Assembly: GCA_900550055.1 (NCBI GenBank)
Contig: URQU01000022.1
Span: 1 to 31,225 of the forward strand
Direction: 5' to 3'
From: an uncultured Coriobacteriaceae bacterium
GTDB taxonomy: Bacteria; Actinomycetota; Coriobacteriia; Coriobacteriales; Eggerthellaceae
DNA: 31,225 nt
The position numbers were made by a program, and so were the translations under genes. The notes beneath the pieces are model-generated. The model worked only from the letters and a program-made list of their open reading frames with translations. It was not told the origin of the DNA and ran no database searches. Shown in pieces: positions 23,209-30,604 of this stretch. The stretch's first letter is position 1; each line of letters begins with the position of its first letter.

Positions 23209-23871
23209 ATGCCGCGCGAGTTGATAAAAGACAAAAAAGAACGCGCGATCGCCATCGCCCAAAGAATGGACGAGCACTTTCCAGCCGCAGAGTGCGCGCT
23301 GCATTATTGGGGCGACCCTTTCAAATTGACTATAGCGGTGTTGCTGTCGGCGCAAACCACCGACAAAGGCGTGAACAAGGTCACGCCTGCATTATGGGAG
23401 CGCTATCCAACGCCGGCAGCTCTAGCTCATGCCGACGTGAACGAAGTCGAGGAGATCATCCGCACCATCGGCTTTCACCATGCAAAAGCCGCGAACTGCA
23501 TCAAATGCGCTCGGATGGTGATCAGCGATTTCGGAGGCGAAATCCCGCAAGATATGGCGTTGATTCAAAAGCTGCCCGGGGTTGGACGCAAAACCGCCAA
23601 CGTGGTGCTCAATGAAGCTTTCGGCATCGTCGAAGGCATCGCAGTGGATACCCACGTGTTTCGTATCGCGCACAAGCTGAAGCTTGTGGGACCCTCCGCA
23701 GATACGCCTCAGAAGACCGAGGACGCCCTACTAAAACTATACCCGAAACAATATTGGGGGCCCATCAATCACCAGTGGGTGCTGTTCGGCCGTCAAACGT
23801 GCATCGCACGCCGGCCGAAATGCGAAGAGTGCTTTCTTTCCGACCTCTGCCCTTCCGCCGGCAAAAAATGA
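23209..23871 (+). CDS. nth: Endonuclease III (DNA glycosylase/AP lyase)
   Basis: Nth removes oxidised pyrimidines from DNA and cuts the abasic strand. The 220-residue protein has the helix-hairpin-helix LPGVGRKTANVVL with the catalytic lysine, and VDTHVFRIAHKL with the catalytic aspartate. The [4Fe-4S] ligand pattern CIARRPKCEECFLSDLC (C-X6-C-X2-C-X5-C) lies at the C-terminus. The ATG at 23209 has GGAAGGA about 7 nt upstream; a TTG two codons earlier is less likely. Base composition is visibly lower in GC than the genes to the left. Confidence 0.97.
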   Translation: MPRELIKDKKERAIAIAQRMDEHFPAAECALHYWGDPFKLTIAVLLSAQTTDKGVNKVTPALWERYPTPAALAHADVNEVEEIIRTIGFHHAKAANCIKCARMVISDFGGEIPQDMALIQKLPGVGRKTANVVLNEAFGIVEGIAVDTHVFRIAHKLKLVGPSADTPQKTEDALLKLYPKQYWGPINHQWVLFGRQTCIARRPKCEECFLSDLCPSAGKK

Positions 23872-23873
23872 TG

Positions 23874-23919
23874 CCCTGCAGCAATGTTGCGCATAAGGTG
23901 GCAGCACCAAATTTCGAAG
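23874..23919. repeat. Diverged repeat, copy 1
   Basis: It starts with the 13-bp block CCCTGCAGCAATG (23874-23886) and, after a variable stretch, contains GCAGCACCA (23901-23909). It starts 2 nt after the nth stop codon. The same two blocks recur in the same order at 24009-24056. Confidence 0.45.
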
Positions 23920-23929
23920 GTCAAGCTAA

Positions 23930-23964
23930 CATGGCTCCCGCTTCAACATGAAGCGGGAGCCATG
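23930..23964. terminator. Perfect 15-bp hairpin after nth
   Basis: Arms 23930-23944 and 23950-23964 pair perfectly around a 5-nt loop (AACAT). It lies between convergent nth and the YczE-like gene, so it may end both transcripts. Neither side has a U-run, so it is not a textbook intrinsic terminator. Confidence 0.55.
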
Positions 23965-24008
23965 CCCTACAAGCGGTGCAAAACAGCACATGCAAGCAAT
24001 CCCTAAAA

Positions 24009-24056
24009 CCCTGCAGCAATGCTAGGTATAGCAGCACCAGATTGAAATTCGCTCAC
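24009..24056. repeat. Diverged repeat, copy 2
   Basis: The same 13-bp block CCCTGCAGCAATG (24009-24021) is followed by GCAGCACCA (24031-24039). The segment between forms a small TGCTA-GGTA-TAGCA hairpin. Copies 1 and 2 flank the 15-bp hairpin. Confidence 0.45.
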
Positions 24057-24084
24057 AAAAGCCAACACACCAAGAAGCGAAGCT

Positions 24085-24801
24085 CTACCCCAATTGGCTC
24101 TGCGAGCCGCACGAAACGCAGGCGCCGCTTTTCACGCCTAGCAGAGGATCGGACAGCTTCTCCTTGAACAGCTTCATGAACACCTTCATTGCAAGCCCAT
24201 TGCCGAATGCGGCCACAATGGTGCCTTCGCGAATACCCACGATCCCACCCAAACAGGTCAGCGAGATGGCGAACGTGGCGATAACGCACAAGGGATCCCA
24301 AATAAGCTTCGCCGTGGAGTTCTTCAACCCAAACCGGTAACTTATGCCCTGCATAACCCCCTCGCTTGGCAGCGCGATGATATCGGGCGGCAGGTAGTAT
24401 ACATACCCGAGGCCCATGATGACCAGGCTTAGCGCCAAATAGCCCAGCTGCGCACCATAGCACGTTGGATCAGGGGCGAATGAGAACAGATAATTGGCGA
24501 AATCGACCACGATGCCGAAGGCCATGGAAACCGGAACCTGCAACAAGTTTTTCGGTTCAAACGCGCGGCCTTTCAGAAGAATCTGCAGCACCACGAATGA
24601 CGTGTAAAAGATAGCGGTCCAGGTGCCCATCGACCACCCGTTCGCAAGACCAGCAACATATGCCATCGAGGAAGCCGGTGAGATTCCAAGGTCTGATTTC
24701 ACCGAACAGGCAATAGCAAGCGCAACGAGAAAAAGACCGATGCAGTACGATATCCACCTACGCACAAGATAAGAAACGCCATTGCGGCTCAAACATATCA
24801 T
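24085..24801 (-). CDS. YczE/YitT-like integral membrane protein
   Basis: A 238-residue protein with about five hydrophobic segments, resembling the YczE/YitT family. Members are membrane proteins of unclear function, sometimes suggested to be transporters. Typical family features are the first helix followed by SVKSDLGISPASSMAYV, and later YYLPPDIIALPSEGVMQGIS. The last 20 residues are hydrophilic and hold a CVSC pair. The ATG at 24801 is preceded by AAAGG about 11 nt upstream; a GTG eight codons earlier has no ribosome site. It converges with nth and is divergent from the CarD-like gene. GC is lower than in the left part of the window. The substrate, if any, is unknown. Confidence 0.75.
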   Translation of the reverse strand: MICLSRNGVSYLVRRWISYCIGLFLVALAIACSVKSDLGISPASSMAYVAGLANGWSMGTWTAIFYTSFVVLQILLKGRAFEPKNLLQVPVSMAFGIVVDFANYLFSFAPDPTCYGAQLGYLALSLVIMGLGYVYYLPPDIIALPSEGVMQGISYRFGLKNSTAKLIWDPLCVIATFAISLTCLGGIVGIREGTIVAAFGNGLAMKVFMKLFKEKLSDPLLGVKSGACVSCGSQSQLG

Positions 24802-25141
24802 GATTGGAAGCGCCTTTCGGTTCACCAGGCCAAGCCCAAATGCCCACTGTTTGCAGAAGCGGCATTATTCTACGTTTATGGCTGCCAAATTACGCCACCC
24901 AAATAGGGTCGATTGGGCAAATTGCCGCACGATTGTCATCACGCAAATCACGCCGCGATGACAACAAAGGCCAGTCCATAGAAGCCCAATCATGTTCCGC
25001 ACTACGATTCAACAAACTAAATTCCTATTGCGACCTGGTACAATGGTGTTTGTTGGTTCGCAATCAGCACCAGCCGAGCAGTCCTCCACCGGCATTTCGA
25101 TGCGGCGCGCCTGCCGCCATTGCAAGCACCAAGGAGGATTC
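24802..25141. other. Divergent control region with two dyads
   Basis: No gene was seen in 340 nt. GGCAA-A-TTGCC (24916-24926) and the wider TTGTCATC-N16-GATGACAA (24933-24940 with 24957-24964) sit centrally between the two start sites. Candidate -10 boxes are TAGAAT on the minus strand (24867-24872) for the membrane gene and TACAAT on the plus strand (25039-25044) for the CarD-like gene. Neither has a good -35. Confidence 0.5.
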
Positions 25142-25690
25142 ATGGCCAACGTAGGCGATATAGTCGTTTTCAAACATCACGTCTGCACTATTGCGCAGAA
25201 GCGCGAAAACTACTTCGACGGCAAAGATTACTGGGAGCTTCACGCTGTGTTCGAAAAATCGCTGAAGCTGTTCATTGCTTGCGATGCCGCAAAATCACCT
25301 GCCATGCGCCCTGTTATGCAGAAGCAAGAAGCTATCGACCTTATCGACTCGATAGCCGATGCCAAACCCGTGAACCTAGAAGACGATGCAGCTGCAACGG
25401 CGAAAACCTCTTCCCTTCAACAACGCCAAATCAAAGAGGTATACGAATCGTATCTCAAAACGTTGTCACCAAAAGACCTTGTGCCGATTATCAAAACATG
25501 CCATGAGCGCACCACCGCTCGCAAGGAATGCGGACATCAAGCCACCGCAGTCGATAAGAAATACCTCGATTTGGCCGAAGGGCTGCTATGCGACGAGTTG
25601 TCGATTTCGCTTGAGATCCCACGCGACCAAGTAAAAGATTTCCTTGTCATGCGAATCAGACAGGTGGAAGCCGCATCGAACGCTCAATAA
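25142..25690 (+). CDS. CarD-family transcriptional regulator
   Basis: CarD/CdnL proteins bind the RNA polymerase beta subunit and stabilise open promoter complexes. The N-terminal polymerase-interacting domain is seen at about 1-65: VGDIVVFKHHVCTIAQKRENYFDGKDYWELHAVF, ending in RPVMQKQEAIDLIDSI. A helical DNA-binding domain follows (95-182), with LDLAEGLLCDELSISLEI matching the usual last helices. The expected tryptophan that wedges into the DNA at the start of the helical domain is not present: that region is SLQQRQIKEVYES, and the only tryptophan is in the first domain (YWEL). The ATG at 25142 has AAGGAGG 6 nt upstream. It is a monocistronic unit ending at a strong terminator. It is a likely paralogue of a main CarD elsewhere; targets are unknown. 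Confidence 0.85.
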   Translation: MANVGDIVVFKHHVCTIAQKRENYFDGKDYWELHAVFEKSLKLFIACDAAKSPAMRPVMQKQEAIDLIDSIADAKPVNLEDDAAATAKTSSLQQRQIKEVYESYLKTLSPKDLVPIIKTCHERTTARKECGHQATAVDKKYLDLAEGLLCDELSISLEIPRDQVKDFLVMRIRQVEAASNAQ

Positions 25691-25733
25691 CTCCGGCATC
25701 AAGCCTACACGACAACCGACATATCATAACGAG

Positions 25734-25776
25734 AAACCCCGTGCAGCGCCCGTCCCGAGCGCTGCACGGGGTTTTT
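25734..25776. terminator. Bidirectional terminator between the CarD-like gene and the hydrogenase protease
   Basis: A perfect 16-bp stem (25734-25749 with 25759-25774) has a 9-nt loop, followed on the plus strand by TTTTT (25772-25776, partly in the stem). On the minus strand the arm runs into TTTCTCGTT. The protease stop codon overlaps the plus-strand U-run. Confidence 0.9.
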
Positions 25777-26344
25777 AAGCATCCTTCGCGGACAGCGGGC
25801 TGCCCAGTCGCGCCAATTCACCCACCACAACGTCCACCAAAAGCGGCAATGCGTCGTGCACCGGCTTGGTAAGCCCTTCGGTCGCCTCACCCGGAGATGC
25901 GTTTTCCACCTGCATTCCCAGACACAGCCCCTCAGCTTGATATCCCAGCAATGCCGCAGAATCGAAAAGGTCGATCAGCTTCAAATCATGAAGGCTCGCC
26001 GTGATGCCCACATGACGCGCCATCGCATCGGGCGCATAACGCAACACCGTGCCTGCAGGCTGACCGGAATCATCCACGGCATCCACGGTCATGATCACAT
26101 CGAATTCGCGTACGCGATCGATCATGGCTAACGAAAGGCACCCCAGATCGTAAATTTCAACGTTGTCCGGGATATCGTAGGAAGCCATAAGCTCATCGAA
26201 TACAGCAGGCCCGATACCATCGTCGAGCATCAATCGATTGCCCACGCAAAACACCGCAACTCGCTGTGGACGCAATTCCTTGGGAACGGCCACATTGCTG
26301 GCAACGTATTCCCGCAAACCCCAGTTATCTTGCACGTCAGCCAT
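25775..26344 (-). CDS. hyaD: Hydrogenase maturation protease (HyaD/HycI family)
   Basis: This nickel-dependent checkpoint protease cuts the C-terminal tail off the large subunit once Ni is inserted. In the 189 residues, FCVGNRLMLDDGIGPAVFDEL, IYDLGCLSL and TASLHDLK carry the three expected metal ligands. The first is in a DDG form, as in HycI-type proteases, rather than the DEG of E. coli HyaD/HybD. CLGMQVENASPGEATEGLTKPV is also family-like. A roughly 27-residue N-terminal extension precedes the core. The ATG at 26344 has GGAGGGG 7 nt upstream, placed in the end of the preceding gene. The likely substrate is the HyaB encoded upstream. Confidence 0.9.
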   Translation of the reverse strand: MADVQDNWGLREYVASNVAVPKELRPQRVAVFCVGNRLMLDDGIGPAVFDELMASYDIPDNVEIYDLGCLSLAMIDRVREFDVIMTVDAVDDSGQPAGTVLRYAPDAMARHVGITASLHDLKLIDLFDSAALLGYQAEGLCLGMQVENASPGEATEGLTKPVHDALPLLVDVVVGELARLGSPLSAKDA

Positions 26345-26347
26345 GTT

Positions 26348-26776
26348 CTACCCCTCCACGCCCGGACGAATCATCAGGTTGTACCAGGTGGCGAATCCAA
26401 GCATCGCAAGGCCGATGAGCACGCAAGCCACCGCCCAAACACGCTCACGCCGCACGTAGGTTTCCTTGGAAACGCCACGAGCAACTGCACGATGAGCCGC
26501 AAAAGGCTGGCTAAGCCGCGAAAACAAAAAGGTGACCGCAATCAGCACCGCTCCAATGACCAAAGCAAAAGCAATCGCAAGCGGTGTACGTTCCGAATAT
26601 GCAGCATAGAACAAATTGTCGGCAACCAGCCATAAGGGATAGAACAGGATAGTGGCCCAAAAACCGTGAGCCGGGCCCCAAACGGGCGGCAGGAAAAGCG
26701 CGCCGATGTTCCAGCGCGGTATACCTTCAAGGAATTTCTTTTCACAAGCAATCTGCTCTTCGGTCAACTCAGCCAT
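26348..26776 (-). CDS. Unrecognised small membrane protein in the hydrogenase locus
   Basis: I do not recognise a characterised family. The 142-residue protein starts with a charged cytoplasmic-looking segment (MAELTEEQIACEKKFLEG), then WNIGALFLPPVWGPAHGFW. Three hydrophobic segments lie at about 24-50, 57-80 and 108-132, with a basic loop (AHRAVARGVSKETYVRRERVW) before the last. The first segment, with its paired prolines and tryptophans, faintly recalls DUF2628-like proteins. It is 3 nt upstream of the maturation protease and shares its ribosome site, so the two are surely cotranscribed. A terminator separates both from hyaC. The ATG at 26776 has no clear ribosome site; an upstream start would add 10 residues. 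A role in hydrogenase assembly or membrane attachment is inference from position. Confidence 0.7.
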   Translation of the reverse strand: MAELTEEQIACEKKFLEGIPRWNIGALFLPPVWGPAHGFWATILFYPLWLVADNLFYAAYSERTPLAIAFALVIGAVLIAVTFLFSRLSQPFAAHRAVARGVSKETYVRRERVWAVACVLIGLAMLGFATWYNLMIRPGVEG

Positions 26777-26901
26777 GAATAACCAATCTATCAGGGGATA
26801 TAACAAGCAATCAGGTTCTGCATAATTGTAATCTCATAGCAGTTGATCACAGTCGTTAGGGCAAAATCGCCTATAGGATTCCACGCCCGGCAACATACCC
26901 C

Positions 26902-26942
26902 AACACAAAAGAAGACCCGGCCACCGAAGTGGTCGAGTCTTC
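26902..26942 (-). terminator. Terminator of the hyaABC transcript
   Basis: A 14-bp stem with one mismatch and one G-U pair (26911-26924 with 26929-26942) carries a TTCG tetraloop on the minus strand. It is followed there by TTTTGTGTT (26902-26910). It starts 32 nt after the hyaC stop. Confidence 0.85.
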
Positions 26943-26973
26943 AAATCACATGCGATCGCGCACAGCGTGAAAA

Positions 26974-27672
26974 CTAGTGCTGCTTGCCGTGACCCAAATC
27001 ATCCTCGCCGATGATGTTGTGGATATCGGGGTCGTAGACCAGGCCGCCATGCTCCTTGTGGAAGAACATGAGCAGCGTAGGAGCGATACCCTCCACGTTG
27101 GCCAGGTAAATGTGGATGAACATGAAGCAAATGAACACGAACATCATGAAATAGTGAATGATGCGCATGCTCATGATGCCGCCCACCAGGGACGTACCCG
27201 CTGCGAAGAACGGGATCTCAGAGGTGGGTACCCACAGAGCCAGGCCCGTGTAGAACATCAGAATGATGAGCACGGGGATGAACAGATAGCTGATCTTCTG
27301 CGGAACGCCCAGCTTAGCGGACAGCGGGTGATCCTTCTTGAAGAACAGATAGTACTTGATCCACTGCGGACCCTGATGCAGGTTATCCTTCTGCGGAAGC
27401 CACGTCTTGTAGTCGGTAACCTGTTTGCGGGTACCGCCGGTCGGCGAGGACTTCACGATGAAGGCCATAATCAAACGGCAGATGCAGTTGATGAACAGCA
27501 CAAAGCCGAAGAACACGTGCAGACCGCGAGCCATGGACTCAAAACCCCAGAAGAAGGGGTAGTGAATATAAAAGCCGGTGAAAATCAGCAGAACCATGGC
27601 AACAAGGTTAATCCAGTGCGTGATCACGAACGGCATCGGATGAGCTTCACGATAGTGTGCCAGATGCGCCAT
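26974..27672 (-). CDS. hyaC: Ni/Fe-hydrogenase cytochrome b subunit
   Basis: This membrane subunit takes electrons from the small subunit and passes them to quinone through b-type hemes. The 232 residues have four transmembrane segments (about 15-40, 50-74, 125-150 and 165-190). Likely heme ligands are His19 (ITHWIN), His52 (GLHVFFG), and two histidines in the last membrane segment (RIIHYFMMF and MFIHIYLANV). A long soluble loop (about 75-120) lies between segments two and three. The C-terminus is His-rich (GEDDLGHGKQH). The ATG at 27672 lies 1 nt from the hyaB stop, so translation is coupled. It is the last gene before the terminator. Confidence 0.93.
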   Translation of the reverse strand: MAHLAHYREAHPMPFVITHWINLVAMVLLIFTGFYIHYPFFWGFESMARGLHVFFGFVLFINCICRLIMAFIVKSSPTGGTRKQVTDYKTWLPQKDNLHQGPQWIKYYLFFKKDHPLSAKLGVPQKISYLFIPVLIILMFYTGLALWVPTSEIPFFAAGTSLVGGIMSMRIIHYFMMFVFICFMFIHIYLANVEGIAPTLLMFFHKEHGGLVYDPDIHNIIGEDDLGHGKQH

Positions 27673-27673
27673 G

Positions 27674-29320
27674 TTACTTCACCCCCCAAGGGCTCGTGAC
27701 GGTTTCGAAACGCTTGCCCGTGGCAGGCTCGGAGATATGAACCGAGCAGGCCGTGCAGGGGTCGAAGGAGTGTACCGTGCGCAGCGCGTTGATGGGCTTC
27801 TCGATATCGCCCACCGGCACACCGATCAGAGCCTCCTCGAGCGGACCGTGCTGGCCCTTCTCGTTCTTCGGAGCCAGGTTCCACGTGGACGGGATGATGA
27901 TCTGGTAACCCTGGATCTTGCCGTCCTTGACCGACTCGCTGTGGTAAAGGGCGCCACGCGGGGCCTCCCAGAAGCCGGAGCCGTCGCCGGTGTTGGTCTC
28001 AGGAGCGCGGAAGTACTCGGAATCGCCGGACTTCACAGCCTCGATCAGCTCGTCGACCCACTCCTTCATGAGCGTGGCGATGTAGAGCGTCTCGATCTGG
28101 CGGATGGCGGTACGGCCGAGCGTGGACTGGGCCACGGACAGGTCGCCCTCATGGCCGAGCGCCTTGAGGAAAGCATCGACGTGCTCCTTAACGAACGGCA
28201 CGTTGCGCTTGTAAGCGGCCAGGACACGGGAGAGGCTGGTGGCCTCCATGGAGTTGCCGTTGTACGTCGGGCACTTCACCCACGTGTAGCGGTCGTTCAC
28301 GTTGTAGTCAGTGTACTCCGGCTCGGTCGTGAAGTTCGGAGCCTGGTAGGTCTCGGAACCCTTGTACCAGGAACGGCCAACCCACTCGGCGATGGCCTTC
28401 TCGTCAGGCTCGGAGAGGTTGAGGTTCTCGTCAAGCACGCCGGAGGGCAGGTAGCGGTTGGACATCTTGAAGTCCTCGCGCTCGAAGACGCCCCAAGCGA
28501 TGTAGCGACCCGGGCCCTTGCCGTACCCGAAAGCATCAGCATAGTACGGGGCGATAGCCAGCACGTCGGGGATCATGGTCGCCTCGACCCAGTTGTACAA
28601 CTCGTCGACCAACAGCTTCAGGTCGTCGAGCTTCTGGTCGGTGGGCACAAAGGCCGTGCCGCCCGGACGCAGGGTCATGACATGCGGCATCTTGCCGCCC
28701 AGCAGGGCGCTGATCTGAGAAGCCTTGGCCTGCATGCCCAGAGCCTCCAGGTAGTGGGCCGTGCAGATGAGGTCGAGCTCGGGCGGCAGCTTGAAGCCGG
28801 TGCCGTCCTCGGCATCGAACCAGTTACCGCTGAAGATGGACAGCTGGCCGTTCTCGGCGAACTGGGACAGGTGCTCCTTCAGGGCAACGAAGTCGCTGTT
28901 CATGGAAGTGCCGGTCGCACGAGCCAGGTCCATGGCGTCGGCGGGGTTGGCCTTCAGCGCGTTCAGCGGGTTGACGTAGTCAAGGCCGGCCAGGTTGTAG
29001 AACCACAGGATGTGGCTGTGCAGGAACTGGGCGCCCTCGAGGATGTTGCGGATGATGCGGGCGTTGTTGGAGATGGTGATGCCGTAAGCCTTCTCAGCCG
29101 CGATGGAGCTGGCATGGGCGTGAGACACGGGGCAAACGCCGCAGATGCGCTGCACGATCTGGGCAGCGTCCTCGGGCGTGCGGTTCTCAACGACCAGCTC
29201 GATGCCGCGGAAGCAGCCACCGGATACCCAGGCGTCGGATACCTTGCCGTTCTCGACTTCCATCTCAACGCGCAGATGGCCCTCGATACGGGTTACGGGA
29301 TCGATTACGGAACGCGTCAT
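27674..29320 (-). CDS. hyaB: [NiFe] hydrogenase large subunit
   Basis: It holds the Ni-Fe(CN)2CO active site that splits H2. The 548 residues begin VIDPVTRIEGHLRVE. The proximal cysteine motif is RICGVCPVSHAH (Cys60, Cys63, His67) and the distal motif is FDPCTACSVH (Cys522, Cys525, His528). Twenty residues follow His528 (starting ISEPATGKRF); this is the tail removed by the maturation protease. GGCFRGIE near residue 34 is also typical. Motifs and size fit group 1 respiratory uptake enzymes. The ATG at 29320 is 3 nt downstream of the hyaA stop. It is carried to the outside with HyaA through the Tat signal of HyaA and lacks its own signal. Confidence 0.97.
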   Translation of the reverse strand: MTRSVIDPVTRIEGHLRVEMEVENGKVSDAWVSGGCFRGIELVVENRTPEDAAQIVQRICGVCPVSHAHASSIAAEKAYGITISNNARIIRNILEGAQFLHSHILWFYNLAGLDYVNPLNALKANPADAMDLARATGTSMNSDFVALKEHLSQFAENGQLSIFSGNWFDAEDGTGFKLPPELDLICTAHYLEALGMQAKASQISALLGGKMPHVMTLRPGGTAFVPTDQKLDDLKLLVDELYNWVEATMIPDVLAIAPYYADAFGYGKGPGRYIAWGVFEREDFKMSNRYLPSGVLDENLNLSEPDEKAIAEWVGRSWYKGSETYQAPNFTTEPEYTDYNVNDRYTWVKCPTYNGNSMEATSLSRVLAAYKRNVPFVKEHVDAFLKALGHEGDLSVAQSTLGRTAIRQIETLYIATLMKEWVDELIEAVKSGDSEYFRAPETNTGDGSGFWEAPRGALYHSESVKDGKIQGYQIIIPSTWNLAPKNEKGQHGPLEEALIGVPVGDIEKPINALRTVHSFDPCTACSVHISEPATGKRFETVTSPWGVK

Positions 29321-29323
29321 GGC

Positions 29324-30604
29324 TTACCTCCCTTCCCTGGTTGCATTGGGGTCGTCGTGACCGGTGTCTTCCTTGTACATCTTCTGGCGATCGGCCTCGG
29401 ACACCTCGTAGGTGCCCACGGACTTCTCGGGGTGCTTGGCATCCCAAGCGCGCTTCTTCTCGAAGTCCGCGCCGCCGTCCATGCGGCCGGTGGCCTTCAT
29501 GCCGAAGCCGTGCACCACGAGCGCTGCAGCAAGGATGCCGGTAACGCCCACGGCGATGGTGGTGGGCTGCACATCCCAGTCGCCGATGTGCAGGCTGCGA
29601 TGACGCTTCAGGAACGGGGTGTTGACCTCGACCCAGTTCTGACCCGGGTCGTTGGGGTTGGCCTCGCAGCAGCCGATGCACGGGGCGCCGGCCTGGACGC
29701 ACCAGCTGCGACGGTCGTTCCACATGACCACGCCGCAGTTGGACTTGGTCTGGGGACCGCGGCAACCGAGCGGATACAGGCAGTAACCCTTCTTCTCCTC
29801 TTCGGAACCGAATTCGTATACGAACTCGCCGTTCTCGAAGTGGCCGCGACGCTCGCAGTTGTCATGGATGGTCTGGTTGAAGATGCCGGCCGGCTTGCCC
29901 TCGGAGTTGAGGTCCAGATCGGCGGGCTTGAGCTTCATGAGTACGACGTCGACGAGCACGCTGGTGAGCCACTCGGGGTTGGCCGGGCAGCCGGGGACGT
30001 TGACGACGGGCACGTTGATGCCGGCCTTCTTGAGGTACTGCTGCACGCCCATGGCGTCGGTGACGTTGGGCTTAGCGCCCATCCAGCCGCCGTTGACGGC
30101 GCAGGAACCCAGCGCGACCACGGCGTTGGCGTTCTTTGCGGCCTCGATCAGGTGCTCGGTGCCGGGCTTGCCGGCCACGCGCAGGGCGTTGCCGCCCCAC
30201 TTCTCCTGAATGGCGCCTTCGTAGATGAGGATGTAGTCGCCGGCCTCGATGGTCTGCTCCTTGGCCTCCTCCATGGAGTAGCCCGCTGCAGCGGACAGCG
30301 TCTCGGAGTAGTTCAGGGAGATCATATCCAACACCACCTCTGCGGCGTTGGGCGTCTGAGCCTGGGCGAACGACTCGGTGCAGCCGGTGCAGGATGCGCC
30401 TTCGACCCAGATGACCGGGTAGAGGTTACCCTTCGTGGCGCCGATGACGGACGTCTCGAGAGCCTGGGCTACCTGCGGGACCGTCAACTGGGACAGCCCG
30501 GCAGCAGCGGCCACGGTACCGCACAACTTCATGAAGTCGCGACGGGTGACCCCCCTGGCCTCGAGCATGTTCGCGAACGCGGACATTGCGGCCTCTCCTT
30601 CCAT
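29324..30604 (-). CDS. hyaA: [NiFe] hydrogenase small subunit, Tat-exported
   Basis: The electron-transfer subunit with three Fe-S clusters, 426 residues. The Tat signal VTRRDFMKLCGTVAAAAGLSQL lies at about 19-40. The proximal cluster has EGASCTGCTESF, GSCAVNGGW and a GCPANPEW segment. The medial and distal sites fall in HDNCERRGHF, GYCLYPLGCRGPQTKSNC and APCIGCCE. A C-terminal membrane anchor (TTIAVGVTGILAAALVVHGFG, about 350-375) is followed by a hydrophilic, lysine- and aspartate-rich tail of some 55 residues. The ATG at 30604 has AAGGAGG 7 nt upstream; a GTG two codons earlier and an ATG at 30586 are alternatives. It heads the hyaABC unit and has a structured leader. Confidence 0.97.
   Translation of the reverse strand: MEGEAAMSAFANMLEARGVTRRDFMKLCGTVAAAAGLSQLTVPQVAQALETSVIGATKGNLYPVIWVEGASCTGCTESFAQAQTPNAAEVVLDMISLNYSETLSAAAGYSMEEAKEQTIEAGDYILIYEGAIQEKWGGNALRVAGKPGTEHLIEAAKNANAVVALGSCAVNGGWMGAKPNVTDAMGVQQYLKKAGINVPVVNVPGCPANPEWLTSVLVDVVLMKLKPADLDLNSEGKPAGIFNQTIHDNCERRGHFENGEFVYEFGSEEEKKGYCLYPLGCRGPQTKSNCGVVMWNDRRSWCVQAGAPCIGCCEANPNDPGQNWVEVNTPFLKRHRSLHIGDWDVQPTTIAVGVTGILAAALVVHGFGMKATGRMDGGADFEKKRAWDAKHPEKSVGTYEVSEADRQKMYKEDTGHDDPNATREGR

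Noticed and set aside
23023..23355. A 110-codon minus-strand frame between mfd and nth
   Set aside because: It overlaps the start of nth, has no ribosome site, and its sequence resembles nothing. The AT-rich DNA there looks regulatory.
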